Part shown: positions 37,071-47,745 of the stretch, piece after piece
Position numbering within the stretch: position 1 is the first letter of the stretch
Layout: every line of letters begins with the position of its first letter
DNA from: Vreelandella arcis
GTDB lineage: Bacteria; Pseudomonadota; Gammaproteobacteria; Pseudomonadales; Halomonadaceae
DNA length: 64,000 nt
Direction: 5' to 3'
Assembly (NCBI RefSeq): GCF_900103865.1
Contig: NZ_FNII01000009.1
Span: forward strand, 62,001 to 126,000
Position numbers and translations under genes: made by a program
The notes under the pieces: generated by a model
The model's database searches: none
Seen by the model: only the letters and a program-made list of their open reading frames with translations
What the model was told of the DNA's origin: nothing

Positions 37071-38258
37071 ATGCGCTACGCCGCGATTACCGATCGCCTG
37101 TATGATCTAGGTGGTGACAAATGGGCGGTGCACAACGCCGCCAGAGCACGCCAGGCCAAGGGTGAAGAAATCATCGAATTGAGTATCGGCGAGCCGGACA
37201 TTACCACCGATCGCGCCCTGGTTGAGCACTGCGTCGATGCTTTGCGAGCCGGTCGTACCCGTTATTCCAACGGGCGCGGTGAGCCGGGCCTGGTGGATGC
37301 ACTGATCGATACCTATGCGTCTCGTTTGCCCGACATAAGTGAGGAGAACGTGCTGTGCTTCCCTGGTACCCAGACCGCGCTGTTCGCCGTGATCCTGGCG
37401 CTGGTCAATGAAGGGGAAGGCGTGATCACCGGCGATCCCTACTACGCCACCTATGAAGGGGTGATTCGCGCTGCAGGCGCGCATTTGCAGCCGGTGCCGC
37501 TGCGCATGGCGCATGGCTTCATCATGCAACCCGAAGATCTGGCTGCCGCCATCACGCCGCAAAGCCGGGTGCTGATGCTCAATACACCCCATAACCCCAC
37601 GGGTGCGGTGTTGGATCGCGAGTCTCTGGAGCAGTTGGGCCAATTATGCATTGAGCATGACCTGTGGATTCTCTGCGATGAGGTTTACGAGGCGTTGATT
37701 TTTGATGGTGATTTTGTCTCACCGCTGGAAATCGAAGCGCTGCGTGAGCGCACCGTGGTGGTGTCCTCAATCTCCAAGAGCCATGCCGCCACCGGTTTCC
37801 GCAGCGGTTGGTCCATCGGCCCGGTGGAATTCTCGCGGCGGCTGCTGCCGATCTCGGAAACCATGCTGTTCGGCAACCAACCGTTTATCGCCGATATGAC
37901 CGAAGTGGCCCTGCGACAGCATTTTGACACCGCCGACCGCCTGCGTGAGGCGCTGGGGCGGCGTGCTAAGCTTCTGCATGAGGCCATCAGCGAGTTGCCG
38001 ATGCTGTCGTCAAGCTTGCCTCAGGGCGGTATGTTCCTGATGATTGATGTTTCCAAGACCGGTCTGGACGGGGAGGCCTTTGCCTGGCGCCTACTCGAAG
38101 AGCAGGGTGTGGCGGTAATGCCTGGCGCCTCTTTTGGCGAGAGTGCCACGACATTGATTCGGTTGGCGCTGACGGTACCGGACGAGGTGTTAATGCAGAC
38201 GGTCGACAGGTTGGCAGCGCTTTGTCAGAGCCTGGAAGGCAATAGGCTGGAAGCTTAA
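37071..38258 (+). CDS. class I/II pyridoxal-phosphate aminotransferase
   Basis: 395 residues, fold type I. The PLP lysine is in SSISKSHAATGFRSGW (about 240); other markers are SIGEPDITTD, NTPHNPTGAVLD and DEVYEALIFDG. It resembles aspartate/aromatic-type aminotransferases of Arac group Ia. GGAAATAA precedes the ATG. Position 3' of the TetR gene suggests one transcript; by context it would transaminate whatever amino acid is imported by the adjacent ABC system. Confidence 0.88.
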   Translation: MRYAAITDRLYDLGGDKWAVHNAARARQAKGEEIIELSIGEPDITTDRALVEHCVDALRAGRTRYSNGRGEPGLVDALIDTYASRLPDISEENVLCFPGTQTALFAVILALVNEGEGVITGDPYYATYEGVIRAAGAHLQPVPLRMAHGFIMQPEDLAAAITPQSRVLMLNTPHNPTGAVLDRESLEQLGQLCIEHDLWILCDEVYEALIFDGDFVSPLEIEALRERTVVVSSISKSHAATGFRSGWSIGPVEFSRRLLPISETMLFGNQPFIADMTEVALRQHFDTADRLREALGRRAKLLHEAISELPMLSSSLPQGGMFLMIDVSKTGLDGEAFAWRLLEEQGVAVMPGASFGESATTLIRLALTVPDEVLMQTVDRLAALCQSLEGNRLEA

Positions 38259-38314
38259 AAGGCGGTCACCGAGGATGGCGGCCTGACTGGGTGTCGAATT
38301 GACTTGATTGCTTT

Positions 38315-38347
38315 ATTCGTCATGGCGTCCGCCATGGCGAATTTTTA
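38315..38347. terminator. terminator between aminotransferase and LysR gene
   Basis: Stem ATTCGTCATGGCG / CGCCATGGCGAAT with a TC loop and TTTTATT tail, between convergent genes. Confidence 0.75.
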
Positions 38348-38376
38348 TTGGATGCGCACAAACGTCGCTCAGTTGG

Positions 38377-39273
38377 TTAAGCGTTGGTCTCTTCCTTGCG
38401 CGCACTTTCTAATTCCTCAATCATCTTTTTTGCGGCGTTAGACAGCGTGCGGTTGGTATGAACCAGGTAGCCTAGCGGGCGGTGGAGCGGGGCGGTCGCC
38501 ACGTCTAGCTCGACAAGATCGTGGTCGAGCATTTTCTCCGGCAGCAGGCTCCAGCCTAACCCCACGCTGCACATCATTTTGAGCGTTTCTAAGTAGTTGG
38601 TGGCCATGCTGACCGGCAGTTCCAGGCCGACTTCTTCAAAGCGCTGGGCAATCAGCGTGCCGGTAAACGTCCTCGCGCCGGGCATCACGCAGTTGTAGTC
38701 GCACAGGGTTGCAAGCGACAACGCCCCCGGTTGGTCAGCGTTGGCCAGCGGATGGTCGGGGGCGCAGACAAAGCACAGCCGGTCGCGCCATAGCTCCACT
38801 ACGTGCAGTTGCTCGACGGGGTGGGGTGCCAGGGTCACCACGGCCATTTCCAGCGAGCCATCACGCACGCCCTGGTAGGCAAGTTCCGAGTCCAGAAAAT
38901 GCAGATCCAGCTCTACCTCTGGGTGGCGTTGTGTGTAGTGCTTCAAAATGGGCGGCAGGCGGTGCAGCCCAATGTGGTGGCTGGTAGCCACGGTCAAGCG
39001 CCCGCCCACCTGGCCGGAAAGATTGGCCAGCGCCCGTCGGCTGTCTTCAACAGTGAATAAAATCTGCCGCGCCTGGGGCAGCAGCACACTACCTGCCTCC
39101 GTTAACGCAATGCGCCGTCCAATGCGGTCGAACAGCCTAGCACCCACCTGGGTCTCTAGTGTGGCAATGCGCTTGCTGACGGCGGGCTGGGTCAAGTAAA
39201 GCTCTTCTGCCGCGCGTGAGAAACTTTGTGTGTCGGCTACGGCCAAAAAGGCTTGAAGGCTTTGGGTGTCCAT
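38377..39273 (-). CDS. LysR-family transcriptional regulator, divergent from leuC
   Basis: 298 residues: N-terminal winged helix (about 1-60, SFSRAAEELYLTQPAVSKRI) and a LysR effector domain (about 90-290). It faces leuC across 172 bases, the same arrangement as in Pseudomonas, so it probably controls leuCDB. The usual LysR T-N11-A box cannot be picked out with certainty. The ligand would plausibly be a branched-chain intermediate; that is inference from position. Confidence 0.88.
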   Translation of the reverse strand: MDTQSLQAFLAVADTQSFSRAAEELYLTQPAVSKRIATLETQVGARLFDRIGRRIALTEAGSVLLPQARQILFTVEDSRRALANLSGQVGGRLTVATSHHIGLHRLPPILKHYTQRHPEVELDLHFLDSELAYQGVRDGSLEMAVVTLAPHPVEQLHVVELWRDRLCFVCAPDHPLANADQPGALSLATLCDYNCVMPGARTFTGTLIAQRFEEVGLELPVSMATNYLETLKMMCSVGLGWSLLPEKMLDHDLVELDVATAPLHRPLGYLVHTNRTLSNAAKKMIEELESARKEETNA

Positions 39274-39445
39274 TGCGTGAGGTATCCGTGCGGCAATTGG
39301 TCTTGTATTCCGTTTTGGAATCTAAACTATGAATAACATGAATTGCTTTTATCTTCGAGCCGCGTGACACTCTTTCTACGCGTTATAAAAGCAGCGCCAA
39401 CAAGCTGCTGTTACGAACTAGCAGGGCCTTGCCCGGGAGAAGCAC

Positions 39446-40897
39446 ATGTCAGGTCAGACACTTTACGATAAGTTGTGGAATCAGCATTTGGTCAAGCAGC
39501 GCGATGACGGCACTGCGCTGATCTATATCGACCGCCACATGCTCCACGAAGTGACCTCGCCCCAGGCGTTTGAAGGCCTGCGGTTGGCGAACCGTAAGCC
39601 GTGGCGGTTGGATGCCAACCTCGCCACCACTGACCACAACGTGCCAACCACGCTGGAAGAACGCGCCCAGGGTAATAGTGGCATTAAAGACCCCGTGTCG
39701 TTGATTCAGGTGCAAACCCTTGACGATAACTGCGTTGAGTACGGTATTACCGAATTCAGGATTAACGACCCACGCCAGGGCATCGTTCACGTGGTTGGGC
39801 CGGAGCAGGGTGCCACTTTGCCGGGCATGACGGTGGTCTGCGGTGACTCTCACACGGCGACTCACGGTGCCTTTGGCGCACTGGCTCACGGTATTGGCAC
39901 CTCTGAAGTTGAGCACGTGCTGGCCACCCAGTGTTTGTTGACCCAGAAAATGAAAAACATGCAGGTGCGCGTCGAAGGCGAATTGGGCCTTGGCGTCACC
40001 GCGAAAGACGTGGTGCTGGCAATCATCGGCAAAATTGGTACCGCGAGCGGCACCGGCTGCGCGATTGAGTTCGCCGGTAGTGCCATTGAGTCGCTGTCCA
40101 TGGAAGGTCGCATGACGGTGTGCAACATGGCCATTGAAGCGGGCGCTCGTGTGGGCATGATCGCGGTGGACGACACCACGATCGACTATATCGGCAATCG
40201 CCCCTATTCGCCGACTGGCGAGCAGTGGGAAGCCGCCGTGGCCGACTGGCGCAACTTGGTGTCGGATCCGGACGCTAAGTTCGACAACGTCGTTACTCTG
40301 CAAGCCGAAGACATCGAGCCACAGGTTAGTTGGGGCACCAGCCCGGAAATGGTCACCGGTATTTCAGGCCAGGTGCCGGATCCCAGTGCTGCGCCGGATG
40401 AAACCGTGCAGCGTAGCCATACTCGTGCGCTTGAGTACATGGGGCTTCAACCCAATCAGAAAATCACCGATATCAAGCTGGATAAAATCTTTATCGGCTC
40501 CTGTACCAACTCGCGCATCGAAGATTTGCGCGAAGCCGCTAAAGTCGCCAAGGGCAAGAAAGTCGCCGACTCCATTATGCTGGCCATGGTGGTGCCGGGC
40601 TCTGGTTTGGTGAAGCGTCAGGCCGAGGAAGAGGGTCTGGATAAAATCTTCATCGAAGCCGGCTTTGAATGGCGCGAGCCGGGCTGCTCCATGTGTTTGG
40701 CGATGAATGCGGACAAATTGGGCGCGGGTGAGCACTGTGCTTCAACCTCTAACCGCAATTTTGAAGGACGCCAGGGCTACGGTGGTCGCACTCATTTAGT
40801 TAGCCCCGCCATGGCGGCGGCGGCAGCGATTGCCGGTTACTTTGTCGACGTGCGTAGCCTGCCCGCCAACGACGCCACCCACGCTCAGGAGGCTTAA
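39446..40897 (+). CDS. leuC: 3-isopropylmalate dehydratase large subunit
   Basis: 483 residues. Aconitase-type 4Fe-4S ligands occur in [13 protein letters not shown] and [11 protein letters not shown] (three Cys), with [14 protein letters not shown] near residue 130. With LeuD it isomerises 2- to 3-isopropylmalate in leucine synthesis. GGGAGAAG lies five bases before the ATG. First gene of leuCDB, followed by leuD after three bases. Confidence 0.97.
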   Translation: MSGQTLYDKLWNQHLVKQRDDGTALIYIDRHMLHEVTSPQAFEGLRLANRKPWRLDANLATTDHNVPTTLEERAQGNSGIKDPVSLIQVQTLDDNCVEYGITEFRINDPRQGIVHVVGPEQGATLPGMTVVCGDSHTATHGAFGALAHGIGTSEVEHVLATQCLLTQKMKNMQVRVEGELGLGVTAKDVVLAIIGKIGTASGTGCAIEFAGSAIESLSMEGRMTVCNMAIEAGARVGMIAVDDTTIDYIGNRPYSPTGEQWEAAVADWRNLVSDPDAKFDNVVTLQAEDIEPQVSWGTSPEMVTGISGQVPDPSAAPDETVQRSHTRALEYMGLQPNQKITDIKLDKIFIGSCTNSRIEDLREAAKVAKGKKVADSIMLAMVVPGSGLVKRQAEEEGLDKIFIEAGFEWREPGCSMCLAMNADKLGAGEHCASTSNRNFEGRQGYGGRTHLVSPAMAAAAAIAGYFVDVRSLPANDATHAQEA

Positions 40898-40900
40898 GCC

Positions 40901-41548
40901 ATGAAAAAGTTTGAACGTTTTGAAGGCGTGGTCGCGCCGTTGGATCGCGCTAACGTGGATACCGACCTGATCATTCCGAAGCAGTTTTTGAAGTCGATCA
41001 AGCGCACCGGTTTTGGGGTGAACTTGTTTGACGATCTGCGCTATCTGGATGAAGGCGAGCCCGGCCAAGACTGCTCGCAGCGTCCGTTGAACCCGGATTT
41101 TGTGCTCAATCAGCCGCGCTATCAAAACGCCGAGGTACTGCTAACCCGTCGTAACTTTGGCTGCGGTAGCTCTCGCGAGCACGCGCCCTGGGCGCTGGAA
41201 GATTTTGGCTTCAAGGTGGTTATTGCGCCAAGCTTTGCTGATATCTTCTACAACAACGCGTTTAAAAATGGCTTGTTGCTGATCACGTTATCGGAAGATG
41301 AAGTGGAGCGCCTGTTCAACGAAGTGGAGGCCAAAGATGGCTACCAGTTGGACATTGATTTAGAGCAGCAGCGAATTATCACGCAGCGCGGTGAGATTCT
41401 TGAATTCGAGGTGGACGAATTCCGTAAGCACTGCCTGCTGAACGGCTTGGACGATATTGGTATTACGCTTCAAGACGAAGAGGCTATTCGTGCTTTTGAG
41501 CAAAAACATAAAGCCGCACGCCCCTGGCTGTTTCGCCAGACTGCGTAA
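40901..41548 (+). CDS. leuD: 3-isopropylmalate dehydratase small subunit
   Basis: 215 residues with the swivel-domain motifs [14 protein letters not shown] and [15 protein letters not shown], the binding loop for isopropylmalate. Partner of LeuC. Its ATG follows the leuC stop by three bases, with GGAGG inside the end of leuC, so the two are coupled. Full family length. Confidence 0.97.
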   Translation: MKKFERFEGVVAPLDRANVDTDLIIPKQFLKSIKRTGFGVNLFDDLRYLDEGEPGQDCSQRPLNPDFVLNQPRYQNAEVLLTRRNFGCGSSREHAPWALEDFGFKVVIAPSFADIFYNNAFKNGLLLITLSEDEVERLFNEVEAKDGYQLDIDLEQQRIITQRGEILEFEVDEFRKHCLLNGLDDIGITLQDEEAIRAFEQKHKAARPWLFRQTA

Positions 41549-41583
41549 GCCAGCCTCTCATCATTGAATGCTAAGGACGTTGC

Positions 41584-42663
41584 ATGACTCACAAAGTTTT
41601 ATTGCTCCCCGGTGACGGAATCGGCCCCGAGATCGCCGCTCAGGCGGCGCGGCTGTTAAAAGCCTGTCAGGACGCTGGCTTGGATATTGAGGTGGAAGAA
41701 GCGCTGGTTGGCGGCGCTGCTTACGATGCTCACGGCGACCCGCTGCCCGCGGAAACCCTCGATAAAGCTAAAGCCGCTAGTGCCATTCTGCTGGGGGCGG
41801 TGGGTGGCCCCAAGTGGGACAAAATCGAAGATCTCGCCAAGCGACCCGAAAAAGGCTTGCTAGGCCTGCGTAAAAACCTGGGGTTGTTCGGCAACCTGCG
41901 CCCGGCGATGCTCTACCCGCAGCTCGCCAGCGCCTCTAGCTTAAAGCCTGAGCTAGTCGCCGGGCTGGATATTATGATTGTTCGCGAGTTGACCGGTGGC
42001 ATCTACTTCGGCCATCCGCGTGGTATCGAAGAGCGCAACGGTGAGCGCGTGGGCTTTAACACCTACGTGTATTCCGAAAGCGAGATTGAACGGATTGGCC
42101 GCGTGGCGTTTGAAATGGCCCAGAAACGTGGCAAAAAACTCTGCTCGGTAGATAAAGCCAACGTTCTTGAAGTGACCATTTTATGGCGCGAGGTCATGGA
42201 ACGTCTGGCACCGGAATACCCGGACGTTGAGCTATCGCACATGTATGTCGATAACGCCGCCATGCAGCTAGTGCGCGCGCCCAAGCAGTTTGATGTGGTG
42301 GTCACCGGCAATATGTTCGGCGACATTCTTTCCGACGCCGCCGCTATGCTCACCGGCTCCATCGGCATGCTGCCGTCCGCCTCGCTCAACGAAAGCGGGC
42401 AGGGCATGTACGAGCCCTGCCATGGCAGCGCGCCGGATATCGCCGGCCAGAACATGGCCAACCCGCTGGCCATGATGCTCTCGGTGGCCATGATGCTGCG
42501 TTACTCGCTGGGTGAAAATGCCATGGCCGAGCGTATTGAAGCCGCCGTGGGCAGCGTGCTGGATGATGGCTTGCGCACCGCGGATATTGCATCAGAGGGT
42601 ATGCAGACCATCGGCACCGACGCCATGGGCGATGCCGTGCTGGCGGCGTTTGCTAAGCAGTGA
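41584..42663 (+). CDS. leuB: 3-isopropylmalate dehydrogenase
   Basis: 359 residues, beta-decarboxylating dehydrogenase. Start [16 protein letters not shown] and the metal-binding [19 protein letters not shown] are the hallmarks, with [10 protein letters not shown] for the substrate arginine region. It oxidatively decarboxylates 3-isopropylmalate, the last committed step before leucine transamination. GGACG lies just before the ATG. Third gene of leuCDB; asd follows after its own promoter. Confidence 0.97.
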   Translation: MTHKVLLLPGDGIGPEIAAQAARLLKACQDAGLDIEVEEALVGGAAYDAHGDPLPAETLDKAKAASAILLGAVGGPKWDKIEDLAKRPEKGLLGLRKNLGLFGNLRPAMLYPQLASASSLKPELVAGLDIMIVRELTGGIYFGHPRGIEERNGERVGFNTYVYSESEIERIGRVAFEMAQKRGKKLCSVDKANVLEVTILWREVMERLAPEYPDVELSHMYVDNAAMQLVRAPKQFDVVVTGNMFGDILSDAAAMLTGSIGMLPSASLNESGQGMYEPCHGSAPDIAGQNMANPLAMMLSVAMMLRYSLGENAMAERIEAAVGSVLDDGLRTADIASEGMQTIGTDAMGDAVLAAFAKQ

Positions 42664-42706
42664 AACCCTCAGTTTCGCGCTTATAAAACCACCGTCAAGA
42701 ATCGTG

Positions 42707-42712
42707 TATAAT
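42707..42712 (+). promoter_or_regulatory. -10 element of a likely asd promoter
   Basis: Consensus TATAAT 34 bases before the asd ATG, with no good -35 at normal spacing. It would give asd transcription independent of the leu genes. Confidence 0.45.
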
Positions 42713-42745
42713 GCAAACACTCATTCTTTGCAGGAGGACTTCATA

Positions 42746-43858
42746 ATGTTGAAAGTCGGTTTCGTGGGATGGCGCGGCATGGTGGGCTCAGTGCTGATGC
42801 AGCGCATGCTGGAAGATGGTGATTTCAACGGCATCGAGCCGGTGTTTTTCACCACCTCCCAGGTCGGCCAGCCCGGCCCCGACATCGGTGTGGATGTGCC
42901 TCCGCTGAAAGATGCCTTTGATATCGATGCGCTGAAAGCGCTGGATGTCGTTGTGACCTGTCAGGGCGGTGATTACACCAAGCCCGTTTACAAAGACCTG
43001 CGCAACGCTGGCTGGAAAGGCTACTGGGTTGACGCCGCCAGCACGCTGCGCATGGAAGATGAAGCGACCATTGTATTGGATCCGGTTAACCGCAAGGTAA
43101 TTGACGCCCAGCTAGCTAAAGGCGCCAAAACCTTTGTCGGTGGCAACTGCACCGTGAGCCTGATGCTGATGGGACTGGGTGGGTTGTTTGAAGCCGATAT
43201 GATCGAGTGGATGACCTCCATGACTTACCAGGCGGCCTCGGGTTCTGGCGCGAAGCACATGCGCGAGCTGCTTAACCAGATGGGGACATTACGCGACAGT
43301 GTTGGCGAAGAACTGAAAGATACTTCAAGCGCGATCCTGGATATTGATCGCAAGGTAACGGCCGCCATGCGCGGTGGCGACTTCCCCACTGACAATTTCG
43401 GCGCGCCGCTAGCCGGCAGCTTGCTGCCGTGGATCGACACCAAGTTGGAAAATGGCCAAAGCCGCGAAGAGTGGAAAGGTAACGTCGAGACCAATAAGAT
43501 TCTCGGCCTCGGCGATAACCCGATTCCCATCGATGGCCTATGCGTGCGTATCGGCGCGATGCGCTCACACAGTCAGGCGTTTACTATCAAGCTGAAGCAG
43601 GATGTGCCGATAGATGAAATCGAGGATCGGCTTGCCAAGCACAATGAGTGGGTCAAGGTGATTCCCAACGAGAAAGACGCCACCATCGACGGCTTAACAC
43701 CGGCAGCCGCAACAGGCACGCTACAAGTGCCGGTTGGTCGCTTGCGGAAGATGCAAATGGGTGGTGAATATCTCTCTGCCTTTAGCGTTGGCGACCAACT
43801 GCTGTGGGGTGCGGCCGAGCCACTTAAGCGTATGCTGAAGATTTTGCGCGAGCAATAA
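42746..43858 (+). CDS. asd: aspartate-semialdehyde dehydrogenase
   Basis: 370 residues from ATG 42746, which has a perfect AGGAGG nine bases upstream; the longer open frame to 42512 reads through leuB. The N-terminal NADP motif is [10 protein letters not shown] (5-14), the catalytic Cys135 is in GGNCTVSLM, and substrate His lies in [10 protein letters not shown]. It makes aspartate semialdehyde for lysine, methionine and threonine synthesis and for the cell wall. It belongs to the gammaproteobacterial E. coli-like subgroup. A terminator follows. Confidence 0.97.
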   Translation: MLKVGFVGWRGMVGSVLMQRMLEDGDFNGIEPVFFTTSQVGQPGPDIGVDVPPLKDAFDIDALKALDVVVTCQGGDYTKPVYKDLRNAGWKGYWVDAASTLRMEDEATIVLDPVNRKVIDAQLAKGAKTFVGGNCTVSLMLMGLGGLFEADMIEWMTSMTYQAASGSGAKHMRELLNQMGTLRDSVGEELKDTSSAILDIDRKVTAAMRGGDFPTDNFGAPLAGSLLPWIDTKLENGQSREEWKGNVETNKILGLGDNPIPIDGLCVRIGAMRSHSQAFTIKLKQDVPIDEIEDRLAKHNEWVKVIPNEKDATIDGLTPAAATGTLQVPVGRLRKMQMGGEYLSAFSVGDQLLWGAAEPLKRMLKILREQ

Positions 43859-43894
43859 TCTAACGCTTAGGTCAAGCCAGCACTAAGTGCGGTT

Positions 43895-43931
43895 AAAAAC
43901 GGGGGGCGAATCAAACGCTTCCCGTTTTTTT
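43895..43931 (+). terminator. terminator after asd
   Basis: AAAAACGGGGGGCG pairs with CGCTTCCCGTTTTT (G-T pairs in the middle), followed by TTTTT. Confidence 0.78.
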
Positions 43932-44061
43932 ATGCGTGCTTGTTTTTTGTGCGATACAGAGCAGTACTATGGTAAAAACGTATGAGTCAGCTGCACAATG
44001 AAGCAGTAACGTTCTATAAAAACGCTGTATATAAAAAGCCAGATTGGCAACAGGGGCATCC

Positions 44062-46062
44062 ATGAAACAAGTAGGCGCACTGGCCGTAGGGCTGTGGCTA
44101 AGCATGGTGGGGTCATTAAGCTGGGCGCTTGATCTGGGGCCTGCGCAGGTGAACTCCAGCTTAGACGCCCGGTTGGAGGCCACGCTCCCGCTTGTCGATA
44201 GCGGGAGTTACCCGCGCTCGTCCTTTGACGTTAGCGTTGCTGACCAGAGTGACTTTGAATCGGCGGGTGTCGAATGGACGCCGCTGGCGGGTAGCGTGCA
44301 GGTTGCCATAGAAGAGCGCCAAGGGCAGCGCGTGGTGGTGCTCACCAGCGATGCGCCGGTGACGTCGCCTTGGCTCGACCTCTTGCTTACCGTGTCATCG
44401 CCCGACGGCCAGCAGACGCAGGAAATCACGCTGCTGTTTGATCCCCCCGATTACGCCGTTCGTGGGGAAAGTGCCAACCGCGAGCCTGTCGCCCAGCCAA
44501 GCCCTGCTGAGCGCGCTTCTACAACGGCGTCGCAAAACCCAGTAGCTACGCAGGGCGATGCCTATGTGCGTAGCGGCGATACGTTGTGGAGTGTCGCGGC
44601 ACGGACCAAGCCTGCGCAAGCCAGCGTTCAACAAATGATGCTCGCGCTACTGGAAGCCAACCCCAGTGCGTTCCCCTCGGGTAATATCCACCAAATGCGC
44701 GCCGCCCAGCGGCTGACGCTGCCCGATGATTCGCGCGTGATGGCGCGTTCGCCGGATCAGGCAGCTGACACCATTCGCGCAATGAACGCTGCATGGCAGC
44801 GCCGCGATGAAAACGGCCCCGATCCGGTGGCGCTACCCGAGGTGGCAAGCGGTGATGATAGCGCAACACCTAACGAGGCAAATGACAGCGACGCCGAGAC
44901 CGTCGAGGCGAATCGCGCATCCGCAGCGCCGGCAGCGTCTTCAGGTACGGACGCTAACTCAGCGGAAGCCCCGCTAATTGACCCAACCGTGGTCAGTGCG
45001 GTGCGGGTGCTTGCCAACATGGCGCCCAGCGCGTCATCTTCGTCGTCATCAGCATCTTCAGCTTCGCTGGAGGATGTGCCGGGCGAGCAATGGCAGCAAG
45101 AGCGCGACGCGATGCGTCGCGAGTTAGCCGCGTTGCGTGAGGAGGTGGCTCGGTTAAGCGATGTGGTCGCCACGCAGCAACGGTCACCGGCTGAGGCCGC
45201 AAGCCTGCCTATCGTCGAGCGGCTTGGCGACTATCAATGGTGGTTGCTGCTAAGCGCGCTGCTCCTGCTGGTGGGGCTGTTGATAACGGTGCGCCGCCGT
45301 CGACAGCAGTGGGAAACACCACCGCCGATGGCAGCGACGGGCGCTGAGAAACCCCAAAAGCCCTCGTCTGGGGCGACGGGGTCGAGCCGCGTGTCTCCAT
45401 CGGTGTCGTCAGTACCGCCTTCCCAAGAGACACCGGCGGTGTCGCCCTCAGCGGTAAGCGAGATGGCCTTGACGGTGGATATTAGCCAGCCTTCACCTGA
45501 GCAAACGGCCCCCGAACAGGCAGCCACGGAATATACGGCGTACGATGCATCGTTGGATAGGGCGGCTATGGTCAATACTCAAGCGGCAGGGCTGATCGAG
45601 ATTGGCCAAGAACGGCGTTTAGCGTTAAAAGCGTTGCCCGCCGGGCATGACCCTGAGCTATGGCTTGCGCCTCCCGCTAAGCCTCATTCGGTGGCAGCGA
45701 TGCTGTCGGCAATGGGATACCCCAGTACGTCGGAGGACGCGCCTGTCGCTACGCCTGAGCCGGCAGCGACGCCTGAAGAAGCGGCCGTGCCTGAATCTGA
45801 GCTTGAGCGGACGTCGTTGCGGGGGAGCCAGGACGGCGCTTGGATGATTGATTATCAGCCGCCGACGCTGGCCTCAGAAAAAGCGGCACGCCAGGAAACA
45901 CCCATGCAACCCACGGTTGAATTTGATGCCCAGCGTGAAGTGCCGCCATCGTCTCCCGCTGCCCGTGAGCCTGAATGGGATATCGAGGAGGTAGCATTTG
46001 CGCCCACTCCTCGCGATAATAGCGCGCCTTCCACCCCCGGCAACGTTGATAAGAGGCGATGA
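44062..46062 (+). CDS. FimV-like protein with LysM-type domain
   Basis: 666 residues from ATG 44062, preceded by AGGGG. Signal peptide ends SWALDLG (about 22-25), then the FimV N-terminal domain (LGPAQVNSSLDARLEATLPL), a LysM-type motif (VRSGDTLWSVAARTKPAQ, about 170-190), a coiled stretch (about 345-375, RDAMRRELAALREEVARL), one membrane helix (about 390-412) and a long Pro/Ala/Ser-rich cytoplasmic tail. It is shorter than Pseudomonas FimV (about 920) and lacks the TPR end. Position between asd and truA is the FimV locus. Roles in polar motility assembly are inferred. Confidence 0.82.
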   Translation: MKQVGALAVGLWLSMVGSLSWALDLGPAQVNSSLDARLEATLPLVDSGSYPRSSFDVSVADQSDFESAGVEWTPLAGSVQVAIEERQGQRVVVLTSDAPVTSPWLDLLLTVSSPDGQQTQEITLLFDPPDYAVRGESANREPVAQPSPAERASTTASQNPVATQGDAYVRSGDTLWSVAARTKPAQASVQQMMLALLEANPSAFPSGNIHQMRAAQRLTLPDDSRVMARSPDQAADTIRAMNAAWQRRDENGPDPVALPEVASGDDSATPNEANDSDAETVEANRASAAPAASSGTDANSAEAPLIDPTVVSAVRVLANMAPSASSSSSSASSASLEDVPGEQWQQERDAMRRELAALREEVARLSDVVATQQRSPAEAASLPIVERLGDYQWWLLLSALLLLVGLLITVRRRRQQWETPPPMAATGAEKPQKPSSGATGSSRVSPSVSSVPPSQETPAVSPSAVSEMALTVDISQPSPEQTAPEQAATEYTAYDASLDRAAMVNTQAAGLIEIGQERRLALKALPAGHDPELWLAPPAKPHSVAAMLSAMGYPSTSEDAPVATPEPAATPEEAAVPESELERTSLRGSQDGAWMIDYQPPTLASEKAARQETPMQPTVEFDAQREVPPSSPAAREPEWDIEEVAFAPTPRDNSAPSTPGNVDKRR

Positions 46063-47015
46063 CGCTGTTTTACCATTTTGATGAGACACAACCGTTAACC
46101 GGCCGCTTGGCGATGGGCATCGAATACGATGGCACTCGCTTTTGTGGTTTCCAACGACTAAAGCACGCCGCCTCAGTGCAGGCGTCGGTGGAGGACGCGC
46201 TGAGTAAAGTGGCCGGCGCGCCAGTTCAGATCCATGCCAGCGGTCGAACCGACTCCGGCGTGCATGCAACCCGCCAAGTGGTTCATTTCGATCCCCCGGC
46301 CCAGCGTTCGGAAAAAGCCTGGGTTTTTGGGGCAAATACCAATTTGCCCAGGGATGTCTCGATACGCTGGGTTAAGCCAGTGTCGGATGATTTTCACTCA
46401 CGCTTGGGCGCGCTGGCGCGTCGCTATCGCTATCTGTTTTTGAACCAACTCAGCCGCCCCGTATTGGAGCGGCATAATGTCACCTGGTGCCGGGATCCAC
46501 TGGATGCGGACGCCATGCACCGAGCGGCGCAGGCGCTGGTGGGGGAGCATGACTTTTCAAGCTTTCGTGCAGCAGGGTGCCAGTCAAAAACACCATGGCG
46601 ACAAATGCACTTTGTTGATGTGAAACGCTACGGCCCGCTGGTGATGATTGATATTCAAGGCAATGCGTTCTTGCATCATATGATTCGCAACATTGCCGGT
46701 GCCTTGGTTAGCGTGGGCCGCGGGGCCCAAGACGAGGGCTATATTGAACGCCTGATGGCGCTTCAAAACCGTAAACTAGGCGATGTCACCGCACCGGCCT
46801 GTGGTTTGCATTTTGTTGACTCGGTTTACGACGAGCGCTTTGATCTGCCCAAGGAACCGCTGGGTCCGAACCTGCTGGCCTTTTCCGGCGAATGGACAGG
46901 GGAGCGCGAGCTCCCCGACAACGAGCGCGTGGCGGCCAGGCGGCGGCTGACCTTTACCAAGCCCAAGCCGGGTACTACCCGTGAAGCCCCCGAAAAGCCC
47001 CAGGAGACGTCTTGA
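46059..47015 (+). CDS. truA: tRNA pseudouridine(38-40) synthase
   Basis: 318 residues with the catalytic Asp65 in SGRTDSGVHATRQVVHF and the conserved MGIEYDGTRFCGFQ and NAFLHHMIRNIAGALV. TruA modifies uridines 38-40 in the anticodon arm. The ATG overlaps the fimV stop by four bases. A C-terminal extension of about 45 residues beyond the family core ends EAPEKPQETS. Same order as in Pseudomonas. Confidence 0.95.
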   Translation: MTLFYHFDETQPLTGRLAMGIEYDGTRFCGFQRLKHAASVQASVEDALSKVAGAPVQIHASGRTDSGVHATRQVVHFDPPAQRSEKAWVFGANTNLPRDVSIRWVKPVSDDFHSRLGALARRYRYLFLNQLSRPVLERHNVTWCRDPLDADAMHRAAQALVGEHDFSSFRAAGCQSKTPWRQMHFVDVKRYGPLVMIDIQGNAFLHHMIRNIAGALVSVGRGAQDEGYIERLMALQNRKLGDVTAPACGLHFVDSVYDERFDLPKEPLGPNLLAFSGEWTGERELPDNERVAARRRLTFTKPKPGTTREAPEKPQETS

Positions 47016-47653
47016 TGAGCGCTGAGCCCTTATTGCGTACCCGGGTTAAATTTTGCGGTTTTACCCGCGAGGATGACGTTGCCAGGGCCGTGGCATTGGG
47101 GGTCGATGCCCTGGGCTTTGTGATGTGGCCCAAGAGTTCGCGCAGCGTTAGCGTTGAGCAGCTGGCGCCGCTTGCATCCTCTGTGCCTGCCTTTGTGAGT
47201 CGCGTGGGGTTGTTCGTCGACCCGTCAGTCGAGGCGGTAGAGCAGTGTTTGCCGCATTTGGATTTGCTGCAATTCCATGGCGACGAATCGCCGGAATTTT
47301 GTGCTGCCTTCGGCCGTCCTTGGATCAAGGCGTTACGCATGCGCGAGACAATCAATTTGTCCGAAGAAGCAGAGCGTTACGGACAAGCCCAGGCGCTGCT
47401 GTTAGACGCTTATCGACCGGGCACGCCGGGCGGTACTGGAGAAGCATTTGATTGGTCGAGAATCCCCGCAACACTAGCAAAACCTGTTATTCTCGCGGGA
47501 GGATTGACGCCTGAGAATGTCGCACAAGCCGTGCATCAAGTGATGCCCTATGCGGTGGATGTTTCCGGCGGAATTGAAGCCTCGCGCGGCTGTAAAGATG
47601 CCCGTAAAATGGCGTTGTTTATGCGTCAAGTGGCGCTCGCTGACGTGCGTTAG
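47015..47653 (+). CDS. trpF: phosphoribosylanthranilate isomerase
   Basis: 212 residues, TIM barrel. RVKFCGFTREDDV (usual motif KICG is FCGF here), ALGFVMWPKSSR, LLQFHGDESPEFC and LAGGLTPENVAQA are the family signatures. It acts in tryptophan synthesis. The start is ATG 47015, inside TTGATG, with CAGGAGA eight bases upstream. Overlaps the truA stop; trpB follows after 92 bases. Confidence 0.95.
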   Translation: MSAEPLLRTRVKFCGFTREDDVARAVALGVDALGFVMWPKSSRSVSVEQLAPLASSVPAFVSRVGLFVDPSVEAVEQCLPHLDLLQFHGDESPEFCAAFGRPWIKALRMRETINLSEEAERYGQAQALLLDAYRPGTPGGTGEAFDWSRIPATLAKPVILAGGLTPENVAQAVHQVMPYAVDVSGGIEASRGCKDARKMALFMRQVALADVR

Positions 47654-47745
47654 GTTGGTTACGCAGTTCGGTTTTTCGTTCGTCTGCGTCTTAATGTGAA
47701 TTCATTTATTGTTTGCCTGTTCTGGCGATCTTGTGAGGTACCCCT

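Noticed and set aside
39449-40303. 284-codon minus-strand frame opposite leuC
   Set aside because: Complement artefact of a highly conserved gene on the other strand.
42512-42745. N-terminal extension of asd into leuB
   Set aside because: AGGAGG and the conserved MLKVGFVGW start fix the start at 42746.
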